A DNA stretch of 64,000 nucleotides, from assembly GCA_035578155.1 (NCBI GenBank), contig JAPWDM010000004.1, positions 59,876,292 through 59,940,291 on the forward strand, in the 5' to 3' direction. Shown here one piece after another: positions 21,963 to 34,079 of this stretch (positions are counted from its first letter, which is position 1; each line of letters starts with the position of its first letter). A model generated the notes under the pieces. It saw only the letters and a program-made list of their open reading frames with translations. It was not told where the DNA came from and searched no databases. The stretch comes from Brachynemurus nebulosus (Eukaryota > Arthropoda > Insecta > Neuroptera > Myrmeleontidae). A program made the translations under genes and the position numbers.

Positions 21963-22365
21963 TATTCCTATTCCTCATGAAGTCATTCTTTTAAGCCCCG
22001 CGATGCAATTCATGTTCATCCACATGACCATTACGAACAGCTTGCCGGAGAATGGTCATATTGATGAAAATATGTCACAAAATCTAAATGAAACTTGTCT
22101 TTTTTGTTAAAAATATTATTTCATTTATTAATAGAAAAAATAAAAGAGAACTGTAAAGTAACTCTCAAACGTATTAAAGTGTGTATTTTTAAAGACTTTA
22201 ATTCTGTTTTCCAACAGGTTTATTTTAATTTCAATGAAATGAGAATTCGTAATGGTAACCGTGTCTGCATAGTCCATGTACATAAAGTACTTCCATACCG
22301 TGAATCGATCTTGATTCGGTCATTTTTTTATTATTTTTAGGTTATAACTCCTTCCTGCTGTTGAA
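21963..22365. other. No gene recognised
   Basis: A plus-strand frame is open at 22095-22340 (81 codons), but it is AT-rich, has no recognisable motif and lacks context. Confidence 0.4.
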
Positions 22366-22540
22366 TCTACTTAATAAATCTCTAATACTGACTGACTGAC
22401 AGACAACACACAGCCTAGTTAAACCGTTAGGTTTGAAAGAATGAAACTTTCCACAGGAGTCCCTATTTAACGTGTCCCTTTAAGAAAGGATTTTTGAACA
22501 TTCGTCCCTTAAGTGGGTTAAATGTTGCCGAGACAACATG
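22366..22540 (+). mobile_element. Helitron-like 5' fragment (TCTACTTAATAAAT...)
   Basis: It starts TCTACTTAATAAAT then ACTGACTGACTGACAGACAA and a GTTAGGTTTGAAAGAATGAA block. The same start occurs at 24683, where an empty-site comparison shows it to be a real 5' end preceded by A. TC-5' ends and AT targets are Helitron traits; class assignment is inference. The 3' part is lost. Confidence 0.5.
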
Positions 22541-23318
22541 GTAAAACGTTGTTGATTCTGTCACCTACTTAAATTGTATTACAACGTCGAAACAACCCTT
22601 TTCAATCCGAATTCGGACACATATTTAGACACCAGAGCTTGTTTGCAACAGCTGGTGATTGGTTGCAAAGTCAGTTGTAAGAAATATGGGAAAAAATTAG
22701 TGACACACCACACACAAAGAGTAAGATATTTTACTGGTTAACATAGAGTAAGGGATAGTGTTTTACAAATTAGTATGATGGAATAAAATAACATACGCCT
22801 ATTTTAACATCTTAATAGTTATTTGTGTGTTAAGAGCGCAAAATGGTACATTGCTGCTCGATTGGAAATATTGACGCGTGACGCCGCTAGGCGGAACGTG
22901 TTATTCTCATGAGAGCGGCAATGTTATTATGTGCTCGAATTACATACAACATTTTTTCTACAGTCTTATAAAATGTATTTTTTATTTAAAAGATACATGA
23001 AAAAATAATAATGGACGTTAATATTTACTTTAATTTTATAATTTTTGCAGCTTCAGAAATATCTCGAGGTGTACTTGAGAAATCACAGTCACTATTTTTT
23101 AACTATACTTAGTTATTACTAACTATAGTTATCACTATTAATGAATTATAGTTATTTATTATTTTTAATTAATATTTTGTAGATATTTTGAAATTTAATA
23201 AAATTAATATTTCACTTGATCACCATAAAAATAATAATAAATTTAGAATCTGTTTATTTGTTGTCGTATAAAATATAAAAACGTCTACCCGATTTGTAAT
23301 TAAATATACGGTGAGTTA

Positions 23319-23368
23319 GCGACAAAGCATTACTTTTCGCTTTAAAGCGAAAAGTAGTACTTTGTCGC
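23319..23368. repeat. Near-perfect 50-bp palindrome centred on TTTAAA
   Basis: 25-bp arms (23319-23343 and 23344-23368) differ at two positions and have no loop. The tips read GCGACAAAG and CTTTGTCGC. The region around it (22541-24402) has no supported gene. Confidence 0.85.
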
Positions 23369-24682
23369 TCGGCAACTAAACATTTTATGGTTACTTCATA
23401 GAGCACAAAAGCCTACTTTTCACTATGATTGTAGGAAAATTATGTTATATCCATCAAACGAATACCTAAATTTAAAAGAAACAAGCCTGCCATTTTTGTA
23501 ATTAAATGTAGAAAGACCTACATTATGGACAATGAGAGTGACCGAGTCAATAATAGAATTTGTTTACACCGGTTGTTTATTTTTTTAATTTTTTTTTTTT
23601 TTGTTGGTAAGAATACAATTATGGACCTATTGAAATATCGATGCCGATTAAGTTTAGAATCGAATAGAACCGTCTCCTTTCGATTTATTATTAGTTAATA
23701 TCCGATTATGTATGCCTTAACCAGACAACAATAATATTTCATCGCTGCTTTTAGGTTATATTGGTCAACCTGATATTATATTTTGGACAAACCAATCAGA
23801 GTGGAAAGACATTTACAGCTGCTTAGAGTGTTTATAAACGACGAAAACGAGAACAGTTGTGAAAGGTTAGGTTGTCTGGGGTCTTAATAACAGCTATTTT
23901 TACTGACTGTGACACGGGTGACCAAGTCAACCACCCCTTGACCCAGTCCAGACCATTTAACGGTACCTAAAAAATAATTTTTAATATTGTAATTTTTAAA
24001 TAGTAAACTCTTCAACATAAAATTTATTGATATACATGTGTCAAATTCCATTTAAAAAAAACAACTTTTTTTTATTTGGCGTCATTGAGCTAGCTTACAC
24101 ATACAAATCCAATTGTAATAACAGACACAGCGTCGTTTGTATAGTCAGAGCTCTATACGTTTTGCGGCATAACTACAGTGGTACGTACTTCGCTATTACA
24201 TAGAACTTGTCTAATATGCACGCAAAATTTAAATATAATTGCTTAAAATCATGCATTCTACAATACCAAATATAAATTTGGTGATAGATATCATTTTCTA
24301 TAATATTTATTTCACGTGTTCTCACTTTAAAAATAACAATTCATTATATTTGATACATAACAAATAAAATTTAGATTGTCAATGAATTTTCCGGTTTTTA
24401 TTAGTGTTCCTTACCAAAATTGTCAAAACGGAACACTTATGCAATCACTTCGGTGTCCGTTCGAGCGTCACAGGTAATTTCCTCTAAAACCACTCGACAC
24501 GAAAATTTGAAACTTAGCACGGAGGTAGGGTGTAATGGCCTAATTCCAGATGTGAAGTTCAGTCTTGATTCTTGGGGTTAATTTTAGGGGATAACCTGGA
24601 AAGTAAAAACGAAATTTTTTTCCAAGAGTACCGAGTAGGGTATCAAACGGAAGCCTATCAATCGAGCCCGAATCCAATAATA

Positions 24683-25247
24683 TCTACTTAATAAATTTCT
24701 AACACTGACTGACTGAACGACAGACAACGCACAGCCTAAACTGTTGGGTTTAGAAGAATGAAATTTTTCACAGGAGTTCCCTATGTAACGTAGGTAACCA
24801 CTAAGAAAGAATTTTTGAAAATTCGCCCCCTAAGTGGGTTAAATAGGGAATGCCAATTTTTATGGAAATTCGTCATTTTTGAAGTTAGATATATAAAGAT
24901 ATGTTACTATGACTATTCAAATAAATAATATCTTATACACTGACTGACAGACAACGCACAGCCTAAAGTATTAGGTTTAGAAGGACGAAATTTAGCACAG
25001 AAGATATGAAGATTGATCCTTAGGCATTTCTACTTATAAATAAAAGTCAGTTGTGTAAACGTTTCTGGAAATTCATTCCCTAAGGGGTTAAAAAAGGAAA
25101 TGAAAGTTCGTATGCGAACTTCGTCATCTTTGAAATTAGAAACGTGGAAATTGATACTTAGGCTTTTGAAAAACATTGAAAGTGAGCAGTGAATTCCTAA
25201 TAAAAAGATGTTGCCGATGGGAAATCCCACCGGGTATACGTCTATAA
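24683..25247 (+). mobile_element. Helitron-like non-autonomous insertion in X copy B
   Basis: It starts TCTACTTAATAAATTTCTAA after an A and is followed at the right junction by T. Copy A (around 6370-6385) reads through the site without it, so the target was A/T. Inside are two CTGACTGAC plus CACAGCCTAAA blocks (about 24700 and 24940). It ends in GGGAAATCCCACCGGGTAT then CTATAATA. There is no ORF. Confidence 0.6.
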
Positions 25248-25645
25248 TATATAATTACATACTTTCGTCCATTTTTTATTTTTTATTTTTTCAAGAACAT
25301 AAAAATTGCTGTCCCCGGCTTTTATTACCAGAAGGATTGCTCAGAAAAATCTGAAAAAATTCATGAACATTAAGAATGGAATGTAGATTGAGCGAAAATT
25401 ATCAAACCTGAATTTCCTTGCACAATTTTCTTAGTGTGTAAAAAGAAAAGGGTATGAAAAAAGTGTAAAAAGAAAATTGTATTACTATTATGATAAACGG
25501 GTATTTTGGTAATTCTTTTGGAAAGTGGGTTTTAAAAATTAAAGAAGAAGTAATGAATAACTGATAAATCTAGACATGAAAAATAGAAAAAAAATTGCAC
25601 CTGAAAATAATTTATTATAGTCTAAGATACGTATAGGAAGCGATC

Positions 25646-25919
25646 TTCACCGATGAGGTAACCAGATGGAATCTATTGAAAACAAATAAGAAAAATAACG
25701 GTAATGGGTTGCCTAATGAAATCTTGTCAAGACTATATTTAATTAAAAATTCAATACTTAATTTTTTTGCCATATCTTCACCGATCTTGTAACCAAAAAA
25801 ACTGAACACTAATCGAAAGCTTGAAGCCTCTAAAATATGCATACGTAGGGTTGCCAACCACTTTTTGCCAGGTTTAAACAGGTGAATTGAAAGTAATATC
25901 TACACCGATCTGGTAACCA
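25646..25919 (+). repeat. Three TTCACCGAT...GTAACCA motifs in the left end of Y
   Basis: Copies at 25646-25664, 25777-25795 and 25901-25919, spaced 131 and 124 bp. They are mirrored in the right end at 29532-29550, 29673-29691 and 29820-29838. The regular spacing inside otherwise less conserved sequence suggests protein-binding sites, for example for a transposase. Confidence 0.7.
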
Positions 25920-26133
25920 AATAAATTATGTATAGAAATAAAAATAATTTTGTTACAAAACGACTAGTATAAGGTTGCCTGTGAAAAACCACTCAAGAGT
26001 TAGGGGTGTAAGGCTTCGAAATTCAAAAACTGAAGCGTATAAAAATGTACGGGAAAGGTGCCGAAGACGATATTTCATTTAATTTTTACTCGTACTTAAA
26101 AAACATGTTAACGATATATGCTATACACCTATA

Positions 26134-26137
<4 letters not shown>

Positions 26138-26197
<60 letters not shown>
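26138..26197. repeat. (TA)n microsatellite in Y
   Basis: About 60 bp of uninterrupted TA at the inner edge of the left terminal repeat of Y. Confidence 0.95.
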
Positions 26198-26199
<2 letters not shown>

Positions 26200-26756
26200 A
26201 GTTATCGATGTAGATATCGATGTAAATAATTATCGATGTACGAGTAGATATCAAAGCAGCGATCTTTAAAATTTTTGTCTGTCTGTCTGTTTACGCTTCA
26301 CGTAAAAACTGCTGGACGGATTTTCATGAAATTTGGTGTGATGATAACTTATTACCTGGGTCAACATCTAAGATACCTTTTATTCCGGGAAAATATCTCA
26401 TTCCCAAGCGAAAATGGAAACACTATTTTGAGCATGTACACACATTATGTACATGTGTCATAATTTGATCAAAACTATAGTAACAAAGCATGTACACACA
26501 TTACGTACATGTTTCATGATTTGATCAAAACTATAGTAACAAAATGTAATAATGTAAATAAATTGAATATTGTACTATTCAATTGGAAATTTTTCTGTAT
26601 CTGAAATCAAAGAAAATGTTGTTAATTGTGTTCCGAAAAATACAATAAATATACAATTGTCAATTTCAAGACAATTTGATGCATTTTGTGCTGTAAGAAA
26701 CTACAAATTGGAAAAAGAAACTACAACGTTTCACTACAACGTCACGAGTACGGCTA

Positions 26757-26845
<89 letters not shown>
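26198..26845 (+). mobile_element. Interspersed repeat fragment with (GTCT)n start and CTAGT end
   Basis: A GTCTGTCTGTCTGTT tract at about 26277 is followed by ACTGCTGGACGGATTTTCAT and GAAATTTGGT, a sequence type very common in insect repeats. Its right end is GAGTACGGCTAGT, abutting (TA)n at 26757-26845. A 56-bp tandem duplication (GCATGTACACACATTA at 26432 and 26488) lies inside. A CTAG-type terminus fits a non-autonomous Helitron (inference). Confidence 0.45.
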
Positions 26846-26848
<3 letters not shown>

Positions 26849-27753
26849 AGCCTCACCACAACGGAAGTCCTGCTACAGCTTTAAAAATAAATAAAAGCAA
26901 GAAAATTGTAATAAGCTTGTTCAGTATTTTTTTGATACTTACGATTAAATTTCTTTTATGTAGTTTACTTCAATTATTGTAAAATTAGTTAATTGTGAAA
27001 GTATTAATAAAGTTATTTGTTATAAATCGACTTCCAGATTTATTAAATCATTACGCTACCGATTTATTCCAGAGAATTAAGTAAGAACATTACATTAAAA
27101 TATAAGTTACTTGTCAAGTGCTACATCGTGTCGTGAGTCCCAAATAGTTATACTAGTAGTCTAGTTAATATCGGGAATATACTAGTACTCTAGTTAATAT
27201 CGGGAATAGTGCAACAACAAAGATGATTGGACATCCGAAGGCATATTATTAAGGTAGCCTAGTTACGGAATCAATATCGGACCGCATACAAGTTTACGGA
27301 GTTGAACTCACTAATTGCCCTGGTGACAGCCTCCTCTACATTGGAACCTGTTCATTTATCGGAAATCCAACAGTATACCATGTGAGGTTTTTGAGAGTTG
27401 CCATTTCTATTACAACCAAATTTTTATGATAGAAATGATACTGGAAGGGTTCTCTTCTTGGATGTAATGGAAATGTAACCAAAAAAAACACTATCGGTTG
27501 AAGTAGCCTCAAGTACATATGCATATTTTTACCGCCTAACTGATAAATTAAAGAAAAATTAAAAAATTAAACTTCAGTAAAATATTTTTTTTTGCTCATT
27601 TATGTTGTTAATTAATGCATTAGATCAGCTTAATCGAAAAATTAATACATAGTCTCATTTAAAATTTATAAGTTTGTATCATAGCTCGAAAACCATAAGA
27701 GCTATAAAGCTCCTGACTATAGCAATCGGTTGCCCCCGTCGATATCTACAAGT

Positions 27754-28627
27754 GGGTGCATACTAGTTCGCTCCCGCGGTCAAATTTTAATCTTATCTTG
27801 AAAAAGGGTCGTAGGTTAGTTCGCTCCCACGGTCAGATTTTAATCTTATCTTGAAAAAGGGTCGTAGGTTAATTCGCTCCCGACTTATTATTTACTGACA
27901 GGTAAAATTAATTACCTAAATGACGGTGGTGATATTCCGTATAGTAAGATAAAAAGCAAATATTCGCACATTAGTTATTATTTGTGGTCAATCAGTTGAA
28001 GATAAAACTAGTTTAACAACCAATCTATATAATTTTGTCATCGATATAGAAGTGTGCGAAATGGTAATTGAAAAAGTCAAGCCCATGTTAACTGTAAATA
28101 ATTATAAATATAATTTTCATAAGAACATAAAAACATTTAAATTAAGGCATAAAAAAGTATATCGCAAGGTAGTTAATTTGCTTAAGGAATTTCATTCAGT
28201 AGAAGGAAAAATATCATTATTGAAACAAAATGTAATAAGTAGATTTGACTTTGTAAAATTTCTGTCATATAAATTTACACCAAATTTATAATGTATCTAA
28301 TATTAATTTGCGTAAGGAATTTGTAGAGGAAAAAATATCATTATTGAAACAAAATGTAAGAAGTAGATTCGACTTTGTAAAATTTATGTAATATAAATTT
28401 ACACTAAATTTGTAATGTATTTAATATTAAGTTAAAAAACACAAATAAAAATATTCTTATTTTGCAGTTCAATTTGTGTAATTTCTCTATCTTTGGGTTC
28501 GTAGAATGAACCTTAATCGCATTAAAATGTAGTTACGGGAGCGAACTGGTATACGGTCTAGATGGGAGCCAACTAGTATACGACCCTTCAGGGTTATCTG
28601 ACCGCGGGAGCGAACTAGCGTGCGCCG
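27754..28627. mobile_element. Element Z: 874 bp, 8-bp TSD, 25-bp inverted ends
   Basis: CTACAAGT occurs at 27746-27753 and 28628-28635. The ends pair as GGTGCATACTAGTTCGCTCC and the inverse of GGAGCGAACTAGCGTGCGCC. Behind the left tip a 53-bp unit (TAGTTCGCTCCC...AAAAAGGGTCG) repeats from 27764, 27817 and 27870; the right end has related repeats. An 8-bp duplication with GG ends could fit Merlin, hAT-like or MULE-like elements. It is fresh enough for a perfect duplication. Confidence 0.85.
28052..28291 (+). CDS. Small basic ORF inside Z (79 aa), doubtful
   Basis: ATG at 28052, stop at 28291. It is Lys-rich (KNIKTFKLRHKKVYRKVVNL) and helix-prone with no recognised domain. The last roughly 105 bp are duplicated in tandem just downstream (about 28305-28418), with stops. 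It is the only open frame in Z, so it may be a remnant of an encoded protein or chance. Confidence 0.2.
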   Translation: MCEMVIEKVKPMLTVNNYKYNFHKNIKTFKLRHKKVYRKVVNLLKEFHSVEGKISLLKQNVISRFDFVKFLSYKFTPNL

Positions 28628-29040
28628 CTACAAGTCTTATTTGAAAAATTTTTCGATTAAATCAACGGTTTGGCTGTAATAAAAATGGCAACTCTCGAAA
28701 AACTCACACAGTATATATTTATACCTATATAATATTTGTATAGACCTTATAAATAATAAAAATATTTTTTATTCTCTAAAATATTTTACAACTTATAAAC
28801 TATTTGAACTTATATACTGTTTAATATTTTTCAGTATCTGATTCTTCGTGCGTAAAGATATTTATTTAATTCGAAGATTCCTCAACATTTTCTTTATCTA
28901 TCATTTTTACTATATCTTCGACTTTCGAAGGCGTTTGGTCACCAACAAACCCTACCCTATTAGTTTTAAAAATTTTCGAAAATTTAGTTGCAATTTTCAT
29001 TCTGCAGTTTAACACAATCCGACTCTGTTGCATTTAATTT

Positions 29041-29165
29041 TTACTTAAAAACATGTTAACGATATATGCTTACCTTATATTTCGGTTGACAATATATATT
29101 TTAACACTTAAGTTATAATACCTATATAATTATATATATTTACTATATTTACCTATATAATTACA

Positions 29166-29241
<76 letters not shown>

Positions 29242-29345
29242 ATATAATTATATAATTATATAGGTATTATAATTTAAGTGTTAAAATATATATTGTCAAC
29301 CGAATTGTAAGGTCTGCATATATCGTTAACATGTTTTTAAGAAAA
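29041..29345. repeat. Palindrome around a (TA)n tract at the right inner edge of Y
   Basis: About 29041-29165 and 29241-29345 are inverted copies (AACATGTTAACGATATATGC, TTCGGTTGACAATATATA) flanking (TA)n at 29168-29239. A third copy of the same segment lies at 26100-26140. Confidence 0.75.
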
Positions 29346-29980
29346 AATTGAATGAAATATCGTCTACCGTACTGGTTAGAATGGATAGCCTCCTTTTCCC
29401 GTACATTTTCATATGCTTCAGTTTTTGAATTTCAAAGCCTTACAACCCTGACTCTTGACTGGTTTTGCACAGGCAACCTTATGCTAGTCGTTTTGTAATA
29501 AAATTATCTTTATTTTGATACATAATTTATTTGGTTACCAGATCGGTGAAGATATCACTTTCAATTCATCTGTTTAAACCTGGCAACCATATAGCCTTGA
29601 CAAAAAAAGGGTTGGCAACCCTACGTTTGCATATTCTAGAGGCTCCAAGCTTTCGATTAGTGTTCAATTTTTTTGGTTACAAGATCGGTGAAGATATGGC
29701 AAAAAAATTAATTATTGAATTTTTAATTAAACATAGTCTTACCAAGATTTCATTAGGCAACCAACCCATTACCGTTATTTTTCTTAACTTATTTTATTTC
29801 ATAAGAAATAGATTCCATCCGGTTACCTCATCGGTGAAGATCGCTTCTTATACGTATCCTGTACTTTAATATTTGCAAAATTTTGTTAGGTATCCATAGA
29901 AATAATAAAATTCAAGCTATTAAAAAATTGACAATATTTAAATAATTTTCTTAATTAATATTATCTAATACAATTTTTAA

Positions 29981-32772
29981 CTAGCTGACCCAGGTACGCG
30001 TTGCTGTGGCTCAGTAGTTATAATTGATTGAATTAATTTTTTCTTATCATTTTGATACAATCAAAACAATATTTACTAATAAAGCTGAAAACAGTTTAGC
30101 CAGTTTTAAGTAATATGGGATTGAGAATACACGCGAGAAACGGCACATAGCTACATCCAGAGAATGCGACAGAGAGAGACAGCAAAAAAGCCGTGCATTA
30201 ACACGTGCATCATTCGTTCGCCTCGCATTGGAATATGCACCAGACATTGATTACTCTGTACACCCTAAAATTACAATTGGTGCGATGGACAAAATATGCC
30301 AATATTGTCAAGCGTTAAAATTCCACAATGAAGCAACCGGTATGTATTGTGTATCAGGAAAAGTTGTACTTTTCCTACCCTACCGGAACCCTTAAAATCA
30401 CTTCTCGCTGGCGAATCAGACGATTTAAAAGTGTTTTACGTAAGACACGTAAATATGACGTGGAATAGAATGTATATCTAGAAATCGAAACAAAGAAGAA
30501 ACGCAACCTAGATGTCAAACGATGTTAGAGAGTTGTATGGATGAATTAGAGTCCCTATAATAAATAAGTCGTCACATGTCATCTATTTTCTATCCAAAAC
30601 CGAGCGGGAAGCTTCAAAATTAATTGTCACATGTTTGAGTAAATATTTTTAAATACATAATTATTGTTAATAAGTTATGAATTAATGAACAATTAAAAAT
30701 TTTAATTTAATCATACTTTCTAGATTAAACTAAATGATTTTTGCTAGCATATAATTTATTTCCAATGTATTTTAGGAAAACTTTGGATAGAACATGCCGG
30801 AACCAATCAGCGTTCAGCACACATGTCACCACTCTATTTATTATAGGCACTCTAGGATGAATTAACTTACACCACCATCTATTATTAATTCATAGAACTA
30901 AACAATGAATGGACACTATCATTATTTAATAAATATTTAATTTGCAAAAAATAATATTTAGGTCAATAATTGAGATAAAAACTATTCTATCTTTTAAGTT
31001 GTACCAAATTATAGATAGTTACCAAACATGATCAAAATCGGTTCAGTAATTTCGGATTTTATCTCGAACATACATTGTGACATGAGATTTTTATATAATT
31101 ATAACTGTTACCCGCGGCTTCGCAAGCGGGAATTTCATAATTTAGTAAAAGTATGTAATTCCTTTTAGTTTGCTAAAATATTTTGCACCTATTTTCTTAT
31201 CATAAACTGAAATGATAGGCTTTATTTATTGGTAAGCTTACTCATCAATCCTCTTTATTTTTAATTTCTCCTTTTGGCTAGTTATCTAGGAGAAATTGAA
31301 AATTTTCAAAAACTAATTGGTCACATCTTCAAGCATAAAACATAGACTAAAAATTTAAAGTAAGCCTTTTAAGAAGGTGTCAACGAATTTGGTATAGAAA
31401 CAAAAAAAGTTCGTTGATTTAAAATACTCACATTTTATATGTTTTAAAATACCTAAAATTTTGTAGACTCTAAATAAGTATCCTTCCTATTCCTATTGGA
31501 AAATTTAAATCCCTACGCCTGTATCCCCTAAAAGTCTGCATTATATTTGAACATTTCCTAAAGTAACTGACTCATTATTAGAGACGCTAGAATAGTAGGC
31601 GTTGAAAATGTAAACTTTTACCTCTCCCCCATTTTTTTGCGTTTATTCCCTATTTTATTCTTTACAGGATTAATTTTCAAAAAATGTTGAAACATGTATT
31701 CTTTAATTTATTTTTTATCTCCTTTGACTATGCCCTTCAGTTTTATTCATGTAAAATTATCCTAACTCTGAGTAAAGCTACTTTAAATCAGTTATTCCGA
31801 AACAAATCCGGCAAATTTAATTTCAAATCAATTATTTAAAGTGCTTCGCGCTTCGCTCGCCAACCAGTTTGAAATTCCATAAAAGGTTAATTCCATGTGA
31901 TGCTCCGCTCCGCTCGCCAAACGACTCAAAAGTAACCATATTAATATATTAAATTTTCATACTTTAAGATCTTTCCATAGATTTCCATATTGATGGTTTT
32001 AAAATTAATTCAATTTTAGATCCTTTTCAGGATCCGAGAACCCTAGTGGACTTTTTAAAATTATGTTCAGTTCCTCCGTAATTAAACTTTACTACTATTA
32101 CTACTTTCCAAAGTGAAATTTTAGTTAAAAAGTTTTGAAGTTAACATTTTCAAATATTATTTTTATCGTAACTTAGGTAACCTTTTGTTTTTCTTTCTTT
32201 TGTTTCCGTTTATTGTTAAATTAGTATTTTTGATAAATCAACTTTTGTCTTGAATATGTGTGTGTAACATGTAACATGTGTGTAACATGGAATATTAGTA
32301 ACAATTTCCAGCGAATTCAAATTTGCTGTCAAAAACACTTCAAATAACAAATTTGGTGTCAACTTTCGGTATAACTGGAAATGACAGGAAATTAAAAATA
32401 TTTTAATTAAAATCTTCACAATTGAAAGCTTCTATGATCAAATTTTCAAAAATCTAATTTACTTAGAAGACCATGAACTTTTAATGAAAACTCTATTTGA
32501 ATCATCCTGTACATAACCATTTGGGAGATTACATTAAAATGTTGCTAAGGTTGATCGGGAGGTTAATATCTATATTTCCTGTAAATTTCATCTCAATAGC
32601 TTTAATAGTTTTTTTAGTTAAATCGATTCGTACAAACAGACAGACAGACAGGCAAAAATTTTTTAAAGCTATATTTGGTATATATGTCGAATTTGCTAAC
32701 TGGAAAACATACTAATACCTAAAAATTCGAAAATCACAGACGGACACTTATATTTTATTTATAGGTATTGAT
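29981..32772 (-). mobile_element. Helitron-like insertion block in X copy B (probably two nested units)
   Basis: Copy A of X reads straight across the junctions (6871-6890), defining an insertion of about 2.8 kb into an A/T target. On the minus strand the block starts TCAATACCTATAAATAAA at 32772 and finishes GGGTCAGCTAG at 29981, i.e. TC...CTAG ends. An inner border near 31107 (GCGGGTAACAGTTATAATTA on minus) suggests one unit inserted beside or into another. A GACAGACAGACAGG tract at about 32639 and GTGACATGAGATTTTTATATA at 31077 are standard parts of these insect repeats. Confidence 0.6.
30160..30445 (+). pseudogene. Helitron Rep/helicase N-terminal fragment
   Basis: The plus strand encodes a stretch resembling the Helitron-like N-terminal domain: an Arg-rich lead, LALEYAPDIDYSVHPK, IGAMDKICQYCQALKF, then GMYCVSGKV. 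After a frameshift near 30385 it continues PLKSLLAGESDD. The paired Cys motif (CQYC) and the C-x-SGKV block are characteristic of that domain (established family). Upstream and downstream parts, including the RCR and helicase motifs, are missing. It reads opposite to the strand on which the block's TC...CTAG ends are inferred, so rearrangement or nesting is likely. Confidence 0.75.
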
Positions 32773-32965
32773 ATAAGATAATACTGCTAATAATTTACTA
32801 TTATTGGAAAAAATGATAATCCTTAGTACATTTACTTCATTCAGTAAATAATACTTTTCATTTCTGATAAACGTAAACAGACCAAAATAATTATACGATC
32901 TTTTGAAATTGAGAAGACGGTTTACTTTAGGAATAAAATTTATTCATTAAGAAAAATATTTCATA

Positions 32966-34079
32966 CACTTTCATATCCTGATACAACAAATTCATAAAAC
33001 CAACTGATTGTACGGAACATTGTTACCGCAATTTCAACTTGCACTTGACAACTTGTTTTTATTTTTATTATCACTAAAAATCAGTTGTTAACGTTCTCCA
33101 AACGAAAAATTCAGCTATCATAGCAGCTGTCAAGTGGGAGTTACGCCCCATACCACATATTATATATTATATAAAAGGGCATAGTCGGGTAAGATAGGAA
33201 AAAAGGCCCCAGACGCAAAATTGGTTGTTTTTATAGGAAATAATACTTTCTAGCCACAAATACATTCCTGCCAAATTTCAACCCTCCGAGGCTAATAGTT
33301 TATGAATACACAAAAAGACAAAAACTTTCAAAAAAATTTTTTTTGACGAAATTACTGAGCCCATTTATTTGAGTTTAATATATATTGTGTAGCCACCTTA
33401 AACAAAGTAATAAAAAAAAATTAACATTATTATACTAATCTTTTTTAATTATTTAAGTAAATTTTTGTTTGGCTCTTACGCGTTAGCGACACCCACCATT
33501 TTTTGTTCAATAATTTGTCTCGTAGTACTCTATAACATATATTTTTATGGAAAGATTTTAGCTGGTAGAACATAATAATATTTAAATAAAAATGCATGCC
33601 ATGTTCGGTACTACATATATTACTTATGTATAAAAATGATTATAAAGTAAAATATCTACCCTGTTTCTAAAATAATATAATTACATACGTTCATACCTAC
33701 GTTGGCGTTTTGGCCAACGTTGCCGTTTTTTGGTCCCCAATACCCTGACGGATTTCACCAGATACCTTAAATCCATTAAAAAATGTTTAACTTTCTAACA
33801 TTACTGATTATTAGCGAAAAACTTTTTCAAAATCGATCCAGTTCTTTCAAATTTTTTTCCAATCATACAAACATATTATTTTTTATATTATATGATGACA
33901 TAACTTTCAATATCTTGTTCATTTAAAATTCAATAAAAAAAAAATATTTTCATTACATATGCTTAAAAAATCCTGTTAATTTTAATTTTAAAAAATGAGA
34001 TATGGTTATTATAATAAAATTAATACATAGATACATATTGAATAGCTTGTTTTACGTAAATACATGTAAAAAAAAATTG
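32966..34079. other. No gene recognised
   Basis: AT-rich DNA. Around 33180-33320 there is interspersed-repeat-like text (CCAAATTTCAACCCTCCGAG) without clear ends. Confidence 0.5.

Larger units (their letters stand above)
27378..28716. repeat. Inverted repeat pair inside Y enclosing Z
   Basis: GAGAGTTGCCATTT and the adjoining TATTACAACCAAA (27378-27427) are inverted relative to about 28664-28716. They may be the residual ends of another nested element. Also in this interior, a 29-bp tandem duplication (TCTAGTTAATATCGGGAAT) lies near 27160-27208. Confidence 0.55.
25624..29867. mobile_element. Element Y: 4.2 kb with about 500-600-bp inverted repeats
   Basis: The ends are inverted copies starting GATACGTATA(G/A)GAAGCGAT. 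Homology runs from 25624 to about 26137 and from about 29240 to 29867. Flanks TAGTCTAA and TGTACTTTAA may be a diverged 8-9-bp target duplication; copy A of X has a single TGTCTAATAA there. Each terminal repeat has three copies of a TTCACCGATCTTGTAACC-like motif. Inside are (TA)n tracts, a Helitron-like fragment and element Z, but no transposase. Very long inverted repeats with a target duplication of about 9 bp suggest a MULE-type non-autonomous element (inference). Confidence 0.75.
24403..32965. mobile_element. Family X, copy B, with nested insertions
   Basis: Copy B of the family described at 6104-7985. Its parts are 24403-24682, 25248-25620, 29868-29980 and about 32773-32965. The gaps are three insertion blocks: 24683-25247, Y (25624-29867), and about 29981-32772. 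All joins are supported by the uninterrupted order in copy A. Confidence 0.7.

Noticed and set aside
22095..22340. 81-codon frame on the plus strand
   Set aside because: No motif, AT-rich, next to repeats; likely chance.
29531..29869. 112-codon frame in the right end of Y, with a similar frame in the left end (25615-25857)
   Set aside because: Both lie inside the terminal inverted repeat and include the subterminal motif; similarity is explained by the repeat, not by coding constraint, and neither has a recognisable domain.
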